From positions 3,025,886-3,089,885 of the forward strand of contig NZ_KN150731.1 in the NCBI RefSeq assembly GCF_000754805.1: 64,000 bases of DNA. Direction: 5' to 3'. Below are positions 50,008 to 61,226 of this stretch, piece after piece. Made by a program: the position numbers and the translations under genes. The stretch is from Yersinia frederiksenii ATCC 33641 (lineage in GTDB: Bacteria > Pseudomonadota > Gammaproteobacteria > Enterobacterales > Enterobacteriaceae). Under the pieces are notes generated by a model that saw nothing but the letters and a program-made list of their open reading frames with translations, did not search any database and had not been told where the DNA came from. How positions within the stretch are numbered: position 1 is the first letter of the stretch; each line of letters opens with the position of its first letter.

Positions 50008-51504
50008 TTAATTGAGTTCTTCTAGCAATAGAGGCCATTGGACATAGCTCTGCCAATGACTTTCTTGTTCTAATGCTTCGGCCCGATAAGGATGTTGTTG
50101 CAACCAGCCCTTAGGCAGCAGCACATAAAGTTCCTCGCCATTCGCCCGCAACCTGACGGCCGGTAAAGTGTCATCCCGTCGACGGCTAGAGAAAATAATT
50201 GCCAGACGCAGTATACGGCACAGATGCTGTGCCATATCTACCGGTAAAGCATTTTGATGATTTAACAGCGACAGGTCGAGAGTATCACTCTGATTTTGTA
50301 ACAGGGCAGAAAGCAGCAACTTTTGAGCAGGGGTAAAACCAGGTAGATCCAGATTACGGATCAGGTAAGCAGCATGTTGGGGAGCTCGTTTAAAATCGAC
50401 ACTTAGACCGATTTCATGAATCAAACAGGCATTTTGCAATAACTCCCGACATCGGCTATCGAGATGCCACTCTTTTTCTACCTGAAGCAAAAAGTTATCA
50501 GCCAATTTACTGACACGCTTAGCTTGTTCAGTATCGAGTAAATAGCGGCGCTGCAAATTTCGCACCGTTCGGCTGCGAATATCTTGCTCAACCGGTAAAT
50601 GAAGCATGCCATAGACCAGCCCTTCACGCAGCGCGCCGCCTGCCAGTGTCATGCTTTCAATTGCCAATTCCTGGAATATCGCAATTAAAATAGAGAGGCC
50701 ACTGGGGAAAACCAGTGCCCGTTCCAGAGTTAAACCAGGGATTTCCAGCTCTTCTAGCTTGCCGCACTGAATGGCTCTTTGTTTGAGCTGTTGCAATTTA
50801 GCTAAGGTGATCAGCTCGTCCATCCCCTGAGCAACCATGATTTCTTGCAGCGCCTGGACGGTACCTGAGGCTCCGACACAGATTTGCCAGCCATGATCAC
50901 GAAAACGCTTGGCGACGGGTTTGATCATCTCACGGGCGGCCAGTTCAGCACGTTCAAAATTGTCTTTTGCCAGATTGCGGTCACTAAAGTAACGCTCCAG
51001 CCAGGTGACACAACCCATTGATAAACTGACCAGAATATTCGCCTGCGCGCCATTGCCAGTCACGAGTTCAGTACTGCCACCGCCAATATCGACCACCAGA
51101 CGCTGCTCTGGACCACCGGTGGTATGTGCCACGCCGTGATAAATTAGGCGTGCTTCCTCTTCACCACTGATAACCTGAATCGGGCAACCGAGGATCTCGG
51201 TTGCAGTTTGCAGGAACTCTTCAGCATTTGAAGCCAGACGCAGAGTAGCTGTTGCCACCACACGGATCTGATCCAGAGGAATATCTTGTAAACGCTCTGA
51301 AAAAAGTTTCAGACATTGCCAGCCACGTTCCATCGCTTCTTGCGATAAGTGATTCTGGGTATCCAAACCGGCAGCCAAACGGACTTTCCGCTTGATGCGA
51401 GCCAGTGTTTGAATGCTGCCTGCCACCTCACGTACTACCAACATGTGAAAACTGTTGGAGCCAAGATCGATGGCAGCATAAAGTGAGGTGGAACTTAGCA
51501 TCAT
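50008..51504 (-). CDS. gppA: GppA, guanosine-5'-triphosphate,3'-diphosphate phosphatase
   Basis: This 498-residue Ppx/GppA protein has the ASKHA phosphate motifs [14 protein letters not shown] and [12 protein letters not shown], and a C-terminal HD-like region ([22 protein letters not shown]). It converts pppGpp to ppGpp and can hydrolyse polyphosphate. It is downstream of rhlB with only a 3-bp gap, so the two are one transcript, as in E. coli. Two adjacent ATGs at the start give one residue of uncertainty. Confidence 0.96.
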   Translation of the reverse strand: MMLSSTSLYAAIDLGSNSFHMLVVREVAGSIQTLARIKRKVRLAAGLDTQNHLSQEAMERGWQCLKLFSERLQDIPLDQIRVVATATLRLASNAEEFLQTATEILGCPIQVISGEEEARLIYHGVAHTTGGPEQRLVVDIGGGSTELVTGNGAQANILVSLSMGCVTWLERYFSDRNLAKDNFERAELAAREMIKPVAKRFRDHGWQICVGASGTVQALQEIMVAQGMDELITLAKLQQLKQRAIQCGKLEELEIPGLTLERALVFPSGLSILIAIFQELAIESMTLAGGALREGLVYGMLHLPVEQDIRSRTVRNLQRRYLLDTEQAKRVSKLADNFLLQVEKEWHLDSRCRELLQNACLIHEIGLSVDFKRAPQHAAYLIRNLDLPGFTPAQKLLLSALLQNQSDTLDLSLLNHQNALPVDMAQHLCRILRLAIIFSSRRRDDTLPAVRLRANGEELYVLLPKGWLQQHPYRAEALEQESHWQSYVQWPLLLEELN

Positions 51505-51507
51505 TTA

Positions 51508-52794
51508 TCAGCTCGGTCGCTTACGGTTATTCCGTGGTGCACCACTACGGCGTGGAGCAGAATTACGGCGTGGGCCATTCCCGGTACGGGTACGGGCCAG
51601 ACGTTTTGGCGCCGGCAAATCTGTTAATAGCGCATCGCTATTATATTTACTTACCGGAATGCTATGACCGGTGTAGGTCTCAATAGCCGGTAAGTTTAAT
51701 GCATACTCTTCACATGCCAGACTGATGGAATGACCACTTTCGCCAGCACGACCGGTACGGCCAATGCGGTGCACATAGTCTTCGCAATCATCTGGTAAGT
51801 CATAGTTAAAGACATGGGTCACCAGTGGTATATGCAGACCACGGGCGGCAACATCGGTCGCAACCAGAATATCTAAATCACCTTTGGTGAAATCTTCCAG
51901 AATACGCAGACGTTTTTTCTGCGCGACATCACCGGTCAACAGACCGACACGATGACCATCAGCAGCCAAATGGCCCCAGATCTCTTCGCAACGATGTTTA
52001 GTATTCGCAAAAATAATGCAGCGGTCTGGCCACTCTTCTTCAATCAACGTCTGAAGCAGACGCATTTTTTCTTCATTTGAAGGATAGAATAGCTCTTCTT
52101 GGATGCGGTGACCGGTTTTTTGTAACGGTTCCACTTCAACATATTCTGCGTTATTCATTTGCTCGAATGCCAATTCACGTACCCGGTACGAGAGAGTGGC
52201 AGAGAACAACATGTTTAAGCGCTTATCAACAGAAGGCATGCGGCGGAACAACCAGCGGATATCTTTAATAAAGCCTAAATCGTACATCCGATCCGCTTCA
52301 TCCAAGACCACAACCTGAATTGCGCCAAGATTAATGTAATTTTGTTTTGCGTAGTCGATTAAACGGCCAGTGGTGCCGATCAGAATATCAACGCCACTTT
52401 CTAGCACTTTAAGCTGTTTGTCGTAGCCGTCACCACCATAAGCCAAGCCTAATTTCAGCCCGGTCATCTGAGAAAGTGATTCTGCATCGGAGTGAATTTG
52501 CACTGCTAATTCACGCGTTGGTGCCATAATCAACGCGCGTGGTTGATTAGTCTGGCGACCCTCTTCTGCCGGGTGAGAAAGCAAATAATGGAAAGTAGAC
52601 GCTAAGAATGCCAGCGTCTTGCCGGTTCCTGTTTGCGCCTGACCCGCTACATCACGCCCGGATAGGGTGAGTGGCAATGCTAACGCCTGGATAGGCGTGC
52701 AATATTGAAACCCTTTGTTTTCAAGGGCTTCAATAACTAGCGGGTGCAGGGCGAAGTCGGAAAACTTCTGTTCGGTCAAGTGTGTTTTGCTCAT
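51508..52794 (-). CDS. rhlB: RhlB, DEAD-box RNA helicase of the degradosome
   Basis: This 428-residue helicase has Walker [21 protein letters not shown], motif [18 protein letters not shown] in LFSATLSYR, and motif [15 protein letters not shown]. The basic C-terminal tail ([18 protein letters not shown]) is typical. It unwinds structured RNA for RNase E and PNPase. It is divergent from trxA. Confidence 0.96.
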   Translation of the reverse strand: MSKTHLTEQKFSDFALHPLVIEALENKGFQYCTPIQALALPLTLSGRDVAGQAQTGTGKTLAFLASTFHYLLSHPAEEGRQTNQPRALIMAPTRELAVQIHSDAESLSQMTGLKLGLAYGGDGYDKQLKVLESGVDILIGTTGRLIDYAKQNYINLGAIQVVVLDEADRMYDLGFIKDIRWLFRRMPSVDKRLNMLFSATLSYRVRELAFEQMNNAEYVEVEPLQKTGHRIQEELFYPSNEEKMRLLQTLIEEEWPDRCIIFANTKHRCEEIWGHLAADGHRVGLLTGDVAQKKRLRILEDFTKGDLDILVATDVAARGLHIPLVTHVFNYDLPDDCEDYVHRIGRTGRAGESGHSISLACEEYALNLPAIETYTGHSIPVSKYNSDALLTDLPAPKRLARTRTGNGPRRNSAPRRSGAPRNNRKRPS

Positions 52795-52912
52795 AGTGTG
52801 GTAGAATATCAGCTAACTATTGCTTTACGAAAGCGTATCCGGTGAAATAAAGTCATCCTATTGTTGGTTAATGCTACACCAACGAGGTAGACACAATCCT
52901 TTGGAGTAGAAC

Positions 52913-53239
52913 ATGAGCGATAAAATTATTCACCTGAGTGACGACAGCTTCGACACTGACGTGCTGAAAGCCAGCGGCCTGGTTCTGGTCGATTTCTGGG
53001 CTGAATGGTGTGGTCCGTGCAAGATGATTGCTCCGATTTTGGATGAAATTGCTGAAGAGTATGAAGGCAGACTGACCATCACTAAATTGAATATTGATGA
53101 AAACCAGGGCACGGCACCCAAATATGGTATCCGTGGTATCCCTACGTTGTTGTTGTTCCGTGACGGTGAAGTTGTGGCCACCAAGGTTGGCGCCTTGTCT
53201 AAAGGTCAGCTCAAAGCCTTCTTGGATGCAAATCTGTAA
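52913..53239 (+). CDS. trxA: TrxA, thioredoxin 1
   Basis: This 108-residue thioredoxin has active site WCGPC in [12 protein letters not shown], cis-proline in [10 protein letters not shown] and nearly the E. coli length. It reduces protein disulfides using thioredoxin reductase. GGAG 8 nt before the ATG supports the start. The spacing to rho (579 bp) is long and structured. Confidence 0.97.
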   Translation: MSDKIIHLSDDSFDTDVLKASGLVLVDFWAEWCGPCKMIAPILDEIAEEYEGRLTITKLNIDENQGTAPKYGIRGIPTLLLFRDGEVVATKVGALSKGQLKAFLDANL

Positions 53240-53267
53240 GCGGCGTTAAATCGCCTACACCCCACGA

Positions 53268-53378
53268 CATTGGCGTTACAGCAAGGCTGAACACGAACAA
53301 GTCCCGATAAGCTGACTCAGGTTGGTGATTCGGGTGAGTAAGTGCAGCTAACGGTGCTGCGGCTTCAAGGCCGTCGGG
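53268..53378 (+). repeat. ERIC-like element (copy C) downstream of trxA
   Basis: The core TCCCGATAAGCT (53302-53313) and GATTCGGGTGAG (53327-53338), followed by AGTGCAGC, is shared with copies A and B; the 11-nt string CCCGATAAGCT is identical in A. CCCGA pairs with TCGGG as the central stem. It lies in the trxA 3' region within the trxA-rho gap. Ends are approximate and no clear terminal inverted repeat was found. Confidence 0.75.
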
Positions 53379-53381
53379 TGT

Positions 53382-53421
53382 GTCTAGCGGCAGTTGTGAT
53401 TTCTCACACTGACCGCTAGAC
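53382..53421 (+). repeat. Strong hairpin between trxA and rho
   Basis: GTCTAGCGG (53382-53390) pairs perfectly with CCGCTAGAC (53413-53421), and TGTGA with TCACA closes around TTTC. No T-run follows. It lies directly after copy C and may be a trxA 3' end stabiliser or part of a structured rho leader. Confidence 0.75.
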
Positions 53422-53818
53422 GCCTGCAAAGAAGCGTGTTAAGTTTACCTCACTGCGTATAGAACATTCCTGTGTATTGAGTCCGGGTTTGTAGCATCTA
53501 GCTTATTCTTTAGTACCTAAGAAATAGTCTGTAGCATCTAAATAGTTTGAATCTAAAGTTTTACTCTATGTCGAAATGATTTGTGTTGAGAATATGTATG
53601 AACTCAATCGGTTTTTGACAGTCTAGTGTTTTACAAAATCAGTCTAAGGCACCTTCAATCTTTATACCGTTGTGTCGCACAAATCTTGCGTAAGTGATTA
53701 CTTGCGTGGTTTGTCCAAGTCCGGTGATTGAATGTCCCGTTAAACAGGCACGGATGACGCTGCCATACCATTCACGACCATAGTTCGAGACATACCCCGA
53801 GTTTAAGAACCCACCATT
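53422..53818 (+). promoter_or_regulatory. rho promoter and long leader
   Basis: This 397-bp non-coding stretch holds a 10-bp direct repeat GTAGCATCTA at 53491 and 53531 and an AT-rich middle part likely to contain the promoter. In E. coli the rho leader encodes the small peptide RhoL and binds Rho for autogenous termination. No convincing rhoL was found: ATG 53732 gives only MSR after an in-frame stop, and ATG 53754 gives nine codons. Confidence 0.55.
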
Positions 53819-55078
53819 ATGAATCTTACCGAATTAAAGAACACGCCGGTTTCTGATCTGATAACACTTGGCGAAAATATGGGGCTGGAAAACCTGGCCC
53901 GGATGCGTAAACAAGATATTATTTTCTCTATTCTTAAGCAGCATGCGAAAAGTGGAGAAGATATCTTCGGTGACGGTGTGTTGGAGATATTGCAGGATGG
54001 ATTTGGTTTCCTCCGTTCAGCTGATAGCTCCTACCTCGCCGGTCCCGACGACATCTATGTATCTCCAAGCCAAATTCGCCGTTTCAACCTCCGCACTGGT
54101 GATACTGTTGCCGGTAAGATTCGTCCACCGAAAGAAGGTGAGCGTTATTTTGCATTGTTGAAAGTTAACGAAGTTAACTACGACAAACCGGAAAACGCCC
54201 GTAATAAAATCTTGTTCGAAAACTTAACTCCATTACATGCCAACTCCCGTTTGCGCATGGAACGAGGCAATGGTTCGACTGAAGATTTAACCGCTCGTGT
54301 ACTTGATTTGGCATCGCCAATCGGTCGCGGTCAACGTGGTCTGATTGTGGCTCCGCCAAAAGCGGGTAAAACCATGCTGTTGCAAAACATTGCGACCAGC
54401 ATTGCTTATAACCACCCTGATTGCGTATTGATGGTATTGCTGATTGATGAGCGTCCGGAAGAAGTGACCGAGATGCAACGTCTGGTTAAAGGTGAAGTTA
54501 TTGCTTCTACTTTTGACGAGCCAGCATCCCGTCACGTTCAAGTTGCAGAAATGGTTATCGAGAAAGCTAAACGTCTGGTTGAGCATAAAAAAGACGTTAT
54601 CATTTTGCTGGATTCGATTACTCGTCTGGCCCGCGCATATAACACCGTGGTACCTGCTTCAGGCAAAGTCTTGACCGGTGGTGTTGATGCTAACGCCTTG
54701 CATCGCCCTAAACGTTTCTTTGGTGCTGCACGTAATGTTGAAGAGGGCGGTAGCCTGACCATCATTGCCACCGCATTGGTTGATACCGGTTCTAAAATGG
54801 ATGAAGTCATCTATGAAGAATTTAAAGGTACCGGTAACATGGAACTGCATCTGTCACGCAAGATTGCCGAAAAACGCGTGTTCCCGGCGATTGATTTCAA
54901 CCGTTCAGGTACCCGTAAAGAAGAGCTGTTGACCACCACTGAAGAGCTGCAAAAAATGTGGATCTTACGTCGTATCCTTCATCCAATGGGTGAGATCGAT
55001 GCAATGGAGTTCCTCATCAGCAAATTGGCTACAGCCAAAACTAACGACCAGTTCTTCGATAACATGAGACGTTCGTAA
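53819..55078 (+). CDS. rho: Rho, transcription termination factor
   Basis: This 419-residue protein is the same length as E. coli Rho. The N-terminal helical and cold-shock-like RNA-binding domain ([30 protein letters not shown]), the P-loop [11 protein letters not shown], and Walker [17 protein letters not shown] with the Q/R-loop region ([16 protein letters not shown]) are all present. It is a hexameric RNA translocase. A strong terminator follows. Confidence 0.98.
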   Translation: MNLTELKNTPVSDLITLGENMGLENLARMRKQDIIFSILKQHAKSGEDIFGDGVLEILQDGFGFLRSADSSYLAGPDDIYVSPSQIRRFNLRTGDTVAGKIRPPKEGERYFALLKVNEVNYDKPENARNKILFENLTPLHANSRLRMERGNGSTEDLTARVLDLASPIGRGQRGLIVAPPKAGKTMLLQNIATSIAYNHPDCVLMVLLIDERPEEVTEMQRLVKGEVIASTFDEPASRHVQVAEMVIEKAKRLVEHKKDVIILLDSITRLARAYNTVVPASGKVLTGGVDANALHRPKRFFGAARNVEEGGSLTIIATALVDTGSKMDEVIYEEFKGTGNMELHLSRKIAEKRVFPAIDFNRSGTRKEELLTTTEELQKMWILRRILHPMGEIDAMEFLISKLATAKTNDQFFDNMRRS

Positions 55079-55095
55079 GTTTAGCTAATTCAATC

Positions 55096-55125
55096 AAAAC
55101 GCCACGCTCAGCCGTGGCGTTTTTT
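55096..55125 (+). terminator. rho terminator
   Basis: ACGCCACG and CGTGGCGT form a perfect 8-bp stem around CTCAGC, followed by six T residues, 20 bp after the stop codon. Confidence 0.93.
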
Positions 55126-55360
55126 GCATTTGGAATATACGATAGTCGGGATTGTTATCCATCATATGGGTGAAAAGATCGAACTCACCACTATTTTTGG
55201 ACTTATTCTCATTACCAATGAGAAAATACTAAAAATAGAGTTGGGAATAACAAGCAAGGCTGTCATCATATTCAGAAATAACTGAAAGCATGGGGAAGGC
55301 ATGGTATACGCCAAGCCACATGCTAAGCTGTTGTATCTTTTTTGCAGAGAGCGGTTAAAC

Positions 55361-56458
55361 GTGAACTTACTCACTATGAGTACTGAAATATTTGTTATTT
55401 TCCTGTTTTCTCTGGCATTTTTATTTGTTGCTCGCAAAGTTGCCAAGAAAATTGGACTCGTCGATAAACCTAATTATCGTAAACGCCACCAAGGGTTGAT
55501 TCCATTAGTGGGCGGAATATCCGTGTTTGCGGGTATTTGTTTTACCTTCCTGATTACTAACCAGCAGGTTCCCCATTTCCGTTTATACCTCGGTTGCGCC
55601 GGTTTATTGGTGTTTGTTGGGGCTTTAGATGATCGCTTTGATATCAGTGTAAAAATCCGAGCCTTTGTGCAGGCATTGGTCGGTATTGCCATGATGGCGA
55701 TCGGTGGGCTTTATTTGCGTAGCCTGGGGCATGCTTTTGGTCCATGGGAGATGGTGTTAGGGCCATTCGGTTATGTTGTCACACTGTTTGCGGTATGGGC
55801 GGCGATAAATGCGTTCAATATGGTGGATGGTATTGATGGTTTGCTGGGGGGGCTGTCTTGCGTTTCCTTTGGTGCCATGGGTATTTTGCTGTACCAAAGC
55901 GGGCAGATGGCATTGGCACTGTGGTGTTTTGCGATGATCGCCGCCATTTTACCGTATATCTTGCTGAACCTTGGTTTATTAGGGCGTCGCTATAAAGTCT
56001 TTATGGGGGATGCTGGCAGTACTCTGATTGGTTTTACGGCTATTTGGTTGCTATTGCAAAGTACTCAAGGGAATGCCCATCCGATTAATCCAGTGACTGC
56101 ATTATGGATTATTGCTATTCCATTGATGGATATGATTGCCATCATGTATCGGCGTTTACGTAAAGGCATGAGTCCTTTCTCACCAGACCGCCAGCATATC
56201 CATCATTTGATTATGCGTGCCGGTTTTACGTCTCGGCAGGCTTTTGTCTTAATCACTCTGGCTGCGGCGTTGTTAGCGGCAGTGGGTGTTATTGGAGAAC
56301 GGCTGGCATTTGTCCCTGAATGGGTAATGTTGGCACTATTCTTGCTTGCATTTCTGTTGTATGGCTATTGCATTAAGCGGGCATGGCGAGTGGCACGTTT
56401 TATCAAACGCCTTAAGCGTCGGATGCGTCGTACATCGCAAAATAAGCATGAATCTTAA
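55361..56458 (+). CDS. wecA: WecA, UDP-GlcNAc:undecaprenyl-phosphate GlcNAc-1-phosphate transferase
   Basis: This 365-residue membrane protein has about eleven segments and starts the enterobacterial common antigen (ECA) and many O-antigen lipid carriers. The motifs are LDDRFDIS, NAFNMVDGIDGL, the Mg-binding MGDAGSTLIGF and RQHIHHLI. GTG 55361 gives VNLLTMSTE, aligned with E. coli MNLLTVSTD; the 20 extra codons upstream in the frame are not conserved. It is the first gene of the wec cluster, 235 bp after the rho terminator. Confidence 0.96.
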   Translation: MNLLTMSTEIFVIFLFSLAFLFVARKVAKKIGLVDKPNYRKRHQGLIPLVGGISVFAGICFTFLITNQQVPHFRLYLGCAGLLVFVGALDDRFDISVKIRAFVQALVGIAMMAIGGLYLRSLGHAFGPWEMVLGPFGYVVTLFAVWAAINAFNMVDGIDGLLGGLSCVSFGAMGILLYQSGQMALALWCFAMIAAILPYILLNLGLLGRRYKVFMGDAGSTLIGFTAIWLLLQSTQGNAHPINPVTALWIIAIPLMDMIAIMYRRLRKGMSPFSPDRQHIHHLIMRAGFTSRQAFVLITLAAALLAAVGVIGERLAFVPEWVMLALFLLAFLLYGYCIKRAWRVARFIKRLKRRMRRTSQNKHES

Positions 56459-56475
56459 CCAGAGGCTTTTAGGCA

Positions 56476-57555
56476 GTGATGAAACCAGAATCTATGTCGA
56501 CTGATAAAACAGGGTCTACCAATAATGAGCCTGCTGTAGATAACGAATTAGACATCCGTAGCCTGTGCCGCACTCTTTGGCGCGGTAAGGTATGGATTAT
56601 CGGAATGGCAATTTTTTTTGCTGCAATAGCGCTGGGTGTTTCCTATATGGTGAAACAACAGTGGAGTGCGATGGCCATTACAGACAGACCAACTGTCAAT
56701 AACTTAGGTGGTTATTATTCTCAGCAGCAGTTTTTGCGCAATCTGGATTCTCGCGTTAATAGTGGCGCAGTTATTGAACAGCCTGGTATTTCCGACGAAG
56801 CTTACAGCGAGTTTATTACTCAACTAGCCGCCTACGATACCCGCCGTGATTTTTGGCTGCAAAGTGATTATTACAAGCAGCGCTTGGAAGGTGATGCTAA
56901 AGCAGATGCCGCATTATTGGATGAGCTGGTAAATAATATTGTTTTCACGCCACGTGATGACAAAAAAATACTGAATGACAGCATTAAATTAACGGCAGAA
57001 ACCGCCAGTGACTCAAATAAATTACTGCGCAGTTACATTGAGTTTGCTAGCCAACGTGCAGCCAGCCATTTGAATGACGAAATTCAGGGCGCTTGGGCAG
57101 CACGGACTCAGTCAATGAAAGCGCAGGTTCAGCGGCAAGAAGCGGTGGCTCAAGCGGTGTACAATCGTGAGATTGCTGCCGTTCAGCAAGCCTTGAAAGT
57201 AGCGAGCCAGCAAGGGATAAATCGCAGTCAAACCGATACCCCGGCTGAACAGTTACCTGACTCTAAAATGTTTATGTTAGGTAAACCGATGCTTGAAGCC
57301 CGCCTGGAAACCTTGCAGGCTACCGGTCCAAGTTTTGATATTGATTACGATCAGAACCGTGCAATGCTGGCAACATTGAATATTGGTCCAACACTGGATA
57401 AAACATTCCAAGCTTATCGTTACTTACGTACGCCAGAAGATCCGGTCACTCGTGATAGCCCGCGTCGTGTATTCCTACTGATTATGTGGGGTGCAATTGG
57501 GGCATTGGTTGGGGCGGGCGTGGTGTTAGTTCGTCGTACCCGTACGCAAGCGTAA
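56476..57555 (+). CDS. wzzE: WzzE, ECA chain-length regulator
   Basis: This 359-residue polysaccharide co-polymerase has two membrane segments (about 40-58 and 330-350), with a large periplasmic helical domain between and the conserved C-terminal TPEDPVTRDSPRR before the second segment. It controls ECA polymer length with the Wzy polymerase. It starts GTGATG, so either GTG 56476 or ATG 56479 may be used. It follows wecA by 17 bp. Confidence 0.94.
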   Translation: MMKPESMSTDKTGSTNNEPAVDNELDIRSLCRTLWRGKVWIIGMAIFFAAIALGVSYMVKQQWSAMAITDRPTVNNLGGYYSQQQFLRNLDSRVNSGAVIEQPGISDEAYSEFITQLAAYDTRRDFWLQSDYYKQRLEGDAKADAALLDELVNNIVFTPRDDKKILNDSIKLTAETASDSNKLLRSYIEFASQRAASHLNDEIQGAWAARTQSMKAQVQRQEAVAQAVYNREIAAVQQALKVASQQGINRSQTDTPAEQLPDSKMFMLGKPMLEARLETLQATGPSFDIDYDQNRAMLATLNIGPTLDKTFQAYRYLRTPEDPVTRDSPRRVFLLIMWGAIGALVGAGVVLVRRTRTQA

Positions 57556-57608
57556 GTCCTTGCTGTCGAAGAATATAAATCGTTAATGGGCGTATTGTGC
57601 GCCCAACT

Positions 57609-57625
57609 TGCAGGCGTGGCCTGCA
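57609..57625 (+). repeat. Hairpin between wzzE and wecB
   Basis: TGCAGGC, GTG, GCCTGCA form a perfect 7-bp stem without a T-run in the 96-bp gap. It may be a small processing or protective element in the wec mRNA. Confidence 0.6.
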
Positions 57626-57651
57626 GCTAACTGACCTTAAAGAGATTCACT

Positions 57652-58782
57652 GTGAAAGTGTTGACTGTTTTTGGCACCCGGCCTGAAGCCATTAAAATGG
57701 CTCCTCTGGTGCATGCTTTGGCTCAGGATGAAGCCTTTGAATCAAGAGTCTGTGTCACTGCCCAACATCGCGAGATGTTGGACCAAGTGCTGCGTTTATT
57801 TGAGATTCAGCCGGATTATGATTTGAATATCATGAAGCCGGGCCAAGGATTAACGGAGATAACCTGCCGTATTCTGGAAGGGCTGAAGCCTGTTTTGGCA
57901 GAGTTTAAGCCAGACGTTATCTTGGTGCATGGTGATACCACGACAACCCTGTCGACCAGCCTCGCGGCATTTTATCACCGCATTCCTGTCGGGCATGTTG
58001 AAGCAGGTTTACGCACTGGGAATCTCTATTCTCCGTGGCCGGAAGAAGCCAACCGTCAACTGACTGGCCACCTTGCCATGTACCATTTTGCGCCGACAGA
58101 AAACTCCCGGCAGAACCTGTTACGTGAAATGGTGCCGGAGAACCGTATTTTTGTTACTGGCAATACTGTGATTGATGCGCTGTTCTGGGTTCGTGATCGG
58201 GTGATGAATAATCCAGAATTGCGGGCAAGTTTGGCCGAACGTTACCCATTCCTTGATAGCAATAAGAAGATGATTTTGGTTACGGGGCACCGTCGTGAGA
58301 GTTTTGGCGGTGGGTTTGAGCGGATCTGCAGTGCATTGGCTGAAATTGCTCGTAGGCACCCTGATGTTCAGGTGGTTTACCCAGTGCATCTCAATCCGAA
58401 TGTCAGTGAACCGGTTAACCGCATCTTGAAAGGGATTGATAATATCATTCTGGTCGACCCACAAGATTATCTGCCATTTGTTTACCTGATGAACCACGCC
58501 TATCTTATCTTGACGGATTCCGGTGGTATTCAGGAAGAGGCCCCTTCATTAGGTAAGCCGGTACTGGTAATGCGCGATACCACAGAGCGCCCGGAAGCAG
58601 TCGATTCCGGTACAGTTTTGTTGGTTGGCACTAATATTAATAAAATTGTCGATGCAGTGACCCGCTTACTGACTGATGAGACTGCCTATCATCAAATGAC
58701 ACGGGCACATAATCCTTACGGTGACGGGCACGCCTGTCAACGCATCCTTGAAGCTTTAAAGAATCATCAGGTGACGCTATGA
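57652..58782 (+). CDS. wecB: WecB, UDP-GlcNAc 2-epimerase
   Basis: This 376-residue enzyme is the same length as in E. coli. Typical sequences are [32 protein letters not shown] and [23 protein letters not shown]. It makes UDP-ManNAc for ECA. It starts with GTG at 57652 and overlaps wecC by four bases (ATGA). Confidence 0.97.
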   Translation: MKVLTVFGTRPEAIKMAPLVHALAQDEAFESRVCVTAQHREMLDQVLRLFEIQPDYDLNIMKPGQGLTEITCRILEGLKPVLAEFKPDVILVHGDTTTTLSTSLAAFYHRIPVGHVEAGLRTGNLYSPWPEEANRQLTGHLAMYHFAPTENSRQNLLREMVPENRIFVTGNTVIDALFWVRDRVMNNPELRASLAERYPFLDSNKKMILVTGHRRESFGGGFERICSALAEIARRHPDVQVVYPVHLNPNVSEPVNRILKGIDNIILVDPQDYLPFVYLMNHAYLILTDSGGIQEEAPSLGKPVLVMRDTTERPEAVDSGTVLLVGTNINKIVDAVTRLLTDETAYHQMTRAHNPYGDGHACQRILEALKNHQVTL

Positions 58783-60041
58783 GTTTTGAAACTATTTCTG
58801 TTATCGGTCTTGGATATATTGGCCTGCCAACGGCTGCTGCTTTCGCGTCGCGCAAGAAGAAAGTGATTGGTGTTGATGTTAACGCCCATGCTGTTGAAAC
58901 TATTAATCGCGGTGCTATCCATATCGTGGAGCCGGATTTAGATAAAGTGGTGAAGATTGCTGTTGAAGGGGGCTACCTACAAGCAGTAACCAAACCGTTG
59001 GCAGCAGATGCGTTTCTCATTGCCGTCCCAACACCATTTAAAGGCGATCATGAACCGGATATGGTTTTCGTCGAATCAGCCGCTAAATCTATTGCTCCCG
59101 TGCTGAAAAAAGGCGACTTGGTGATTCTGGAGTCGACTTCTCCGGTAGGTGCTACAGAGCAAATGGCGCAATGGCTGGCTGAAGCCCGCCCTGATTTGAG
59201 TTTCCCGCAACAAGCGGGTGAAGATGCCGATATCAATATCGCATACTGCCCTGAACGTGTATTGCCGGGGCAGGTGATGGTTGAACTGATTCAAAATGAC
59301 CGTGTTATCGGCGGTATGACGCCAAAATGTTCTGCCCGTGCCAGTGAGCTGTACAAAATTTTCCTGGAAGGTGAGTGCGTGGTGACTAACTCCCGTACCG
59401 CTGAAATGTGTAAGTTGACTGAAAACAGCTTCCGCGACGTTAACATTGCCTTTGCCAACGAGTTGTCACTGATCTGTGATGAACAAGGCATCAATGTGTG
59501 GGAGCTGATTCGCCTGGCTAACCGCCATCCACGCGTGAATATCTTGCAGCCAGGACCGGGTGTTGGTGGCCATTGTATCGCTGTTGACCCATGGTTCATT
59601 GTTTCTCAAAATCCACAATTGGCTCGTCTAATTCATACTGCACGTTTGGTGAATGATGGCAAACCACTGTGGGTTGTTGACCGGGTTAAAGCCGCCGTGG
59701 CGGATTGTCTGGCGGCAACTGACAAACGTGCATCTGAAGTAAAAATTGCCTGCTTCGGTTTGGCATTTAAGCCCAATATTGACGACTTGCGTGAAAGCCC
59801 AGCGGTTGAGATTGCTCATTTGATCGCTGAATGGCATACCGGTGAAACATTGGTTGTTGAACCTAATGTTGAACAATTGCCGAAGTCTCTGGCGGGTCAC
59901 GTTACCCTAAAAGACACTGCAATAGCTTTGCAGCAAGCCGATGTGCTGGTGATGCTGGTAGATCACAGCCAATTTAAGGCTATTAAACCTGAAGATGTGA
60001 AGCAATCGTGGATTGTGGACACCAAAGGAGTATGGCGTTGA
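58779..60041 (+). CDS. wecC: WecC, UDP-ManNAc dehydrogenase
   Basis: This 420-residue enzyme of the UDP-glucose/GDP-mannose dehydrogenase family has the NAD-binding [11 protein letters not shown], the catalytic cysteine in [16 protein letters not shown] and [16 protein letters not shown]. It oxidises UDP-ManNAc to UDP-ManNAcA. Translation is coupled to wecB at the start and to rffG at the end. Confidence 0.97.
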   Translation: MSFETISVIGLGYIGLPTAAAFASRKKKVIGVDVNAHAVETINRGAIHIVEPDLDKVVKIAVEGGYLQAVTKPLAADAFLIAVPTPFKGDHEPDMVFVESAAKSIAPVLKKGDLVILESTSPVGATEQMAQWLAEARPDLSFPQQAGEDADINIAYCPERVLPGQVMVELIQNDRVIGGMTPKCSARASELYKIFLEGECVVTNSRTAEMCKLTENSFRDVNIAFANELSLICDEQGINVWELIRLANRHPRVNILQPGPGVGGHCIAVDPWFIVSQNPQLARLIHTARLVNDGKPLWVVDRVKAAVADCLAATDKRASEVKIACFGLAFKPNIDDLRESPAVEIAHLIAEWHTGETLVVEPNVEQLPKSLAGHVTLKDTAIALQQADVLVMLVDHSQFKAIKPEDVKQSWIVDTKGVWR

Positions 60042-61105
60042 GACGTATTCTAGTCACCGGTGGGGCCGGTTTTATCGGCTCCGCAGTGGTAAGACATATT
60101 ATCAATAGCACTTTAGATAGTGTGGTAGTGGTTGATAAACTCACTTATGCTGGCAATTTGGAGTCACTGGCTGTTGTCGCGCAAAGTGAGCGCTATGCTT
60201 TTGAACGAGTTGATATCTGTGATCGCGCTGAGCTGGATCGGGTTTTTGCGCAATATCAGCCGGATGCCGTGATGCATCTGGCAGCAGAAAGCCATGTTGA
60301 CCGCTCTATTGATGGTCCGGCTGCTTTTGTTGAAACTAACATCATGGGTACTTACCAGATGTTAGAGGCAGCGCGTCATTACTGGCAGCAACTGAGTGCC
60401 GAGGCAAAACTGGCGTTTCGTTTCCACCATATCTCAACCGATGAAGTGTATGGTGATCTGCACGGTACCGATGATCTCTTTACTGAAACTACGCCTTATG
60501 CGCCTAGTAGCCCTTATTCAGCCTCCAAGGCATCCAGTGACCATTTAGTGCGTGCCTGGCTGCGAACTTATGGTTTTCCGACCCTAGTGACCAATTGCTC
60601 GAATAACTATGGTCCGTATCATTTCCCAGAGAAATTGATACCACTAGTTATCTTGAATGCATTGGCGGGTAAACCACTGCCAGTTTATGGCAATGGCGCT
60701 CAGGTTCGTGATTGGTTATATGTTGAAGACCATGCCCGAGCTTTGTATCAGGTCGTTACCGAAGGCGTGGTGGGTGAAACTTACAATATTGGCGGTCACA
60801 ATGAGCGCAAGAATATTGAAGTGGTTGAAACCATCTGCACTTTATTGGATGAACTGGTTCCGGAGAAACCCGCCGGGATTGCTCGTTACCGTGATCTGAT
60901 TACCTATGTCAAAGACCGACCTGGGCACGATATGCGCTATGCCATTGATGCGGGCAAGATTGAGCGGGAATTGGGTTGGAAGCCACAAGAAACATTCGAT
61001 AGCGGCATTCGCAAAACCATTGACTGGTATTTGAATAATGAATCTTGGTGGCGTCGTGTTCAGGATGGTTCTTACGCCGGTGAGCGCTTGGGTCTGAGTG
61101 ACTGA
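60038..61105 (+). CDS. rffG: RffG, dTDP-glucose 4,6-dehydratase
   Basis: This 355-residue extended SDR has the NAD motif [23 protein letters not shown] and the YSASKAS catalytic tyrosine/lysine. The TTG at 60038 (TTGA overlapping the wecC stop) gives exactly the E. coli length. GGAG (60027-60030) is 7 nt from it, but only 1 nt from the alternative ATG 60032, so the TTG is preferred. It supplies dTDP-4-keto-6-deoxyglucose for Fuc4NAc. Confidence 0.95.
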   Translation: MRRILVTGGAGFIGSAVVRHIINSTLDSVVVVDKLTYAGNLESLAVVAQSERYAFERVDICDRAELDRVFAQYQPDAVMHLAAESHVDRSIDGPAAFVETNIMGTYQMLEAARHYWQQLSAEAKLAFRFHHISTDEVYGDLHGTDDLFTETTPYAPSSPYSASKASSDHLVRAWLRTYGFPTLVTNCSNNYGPYHFPEKLIPLVILNALAGKPLPVYGNGAQVRDWLYVEDHARALYQVVTEGVVGETYNIGGHNERKNIEVVETICTLLDELVPEKPAGIARYRDLITYVKDRPGHDMRYAIDAGKIERELGWKPQETFDSGIRKTIDWYLNNESWWRRVQDGSYAGERLGLSD

Positions 61106-61226
61106 TTCAGCAGGTTCTTGCTTATTGCGGATTACCCTTTAGGTCGGCTGAAAAATCTATTAATCATTGGAATGACGTTATTGACTGGTGTTAATGATGT
61201 CTAGTCCGATGGTTTCAGGAGTGAGT

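Noticed and set aside
53732-53783. Candidate rhoL leader peptides (MSR stop; a nine-codon frame at 53754)
   Set aside because: Too short, not similar to RhoL, and the first has a stop codon directly upstream in frame.
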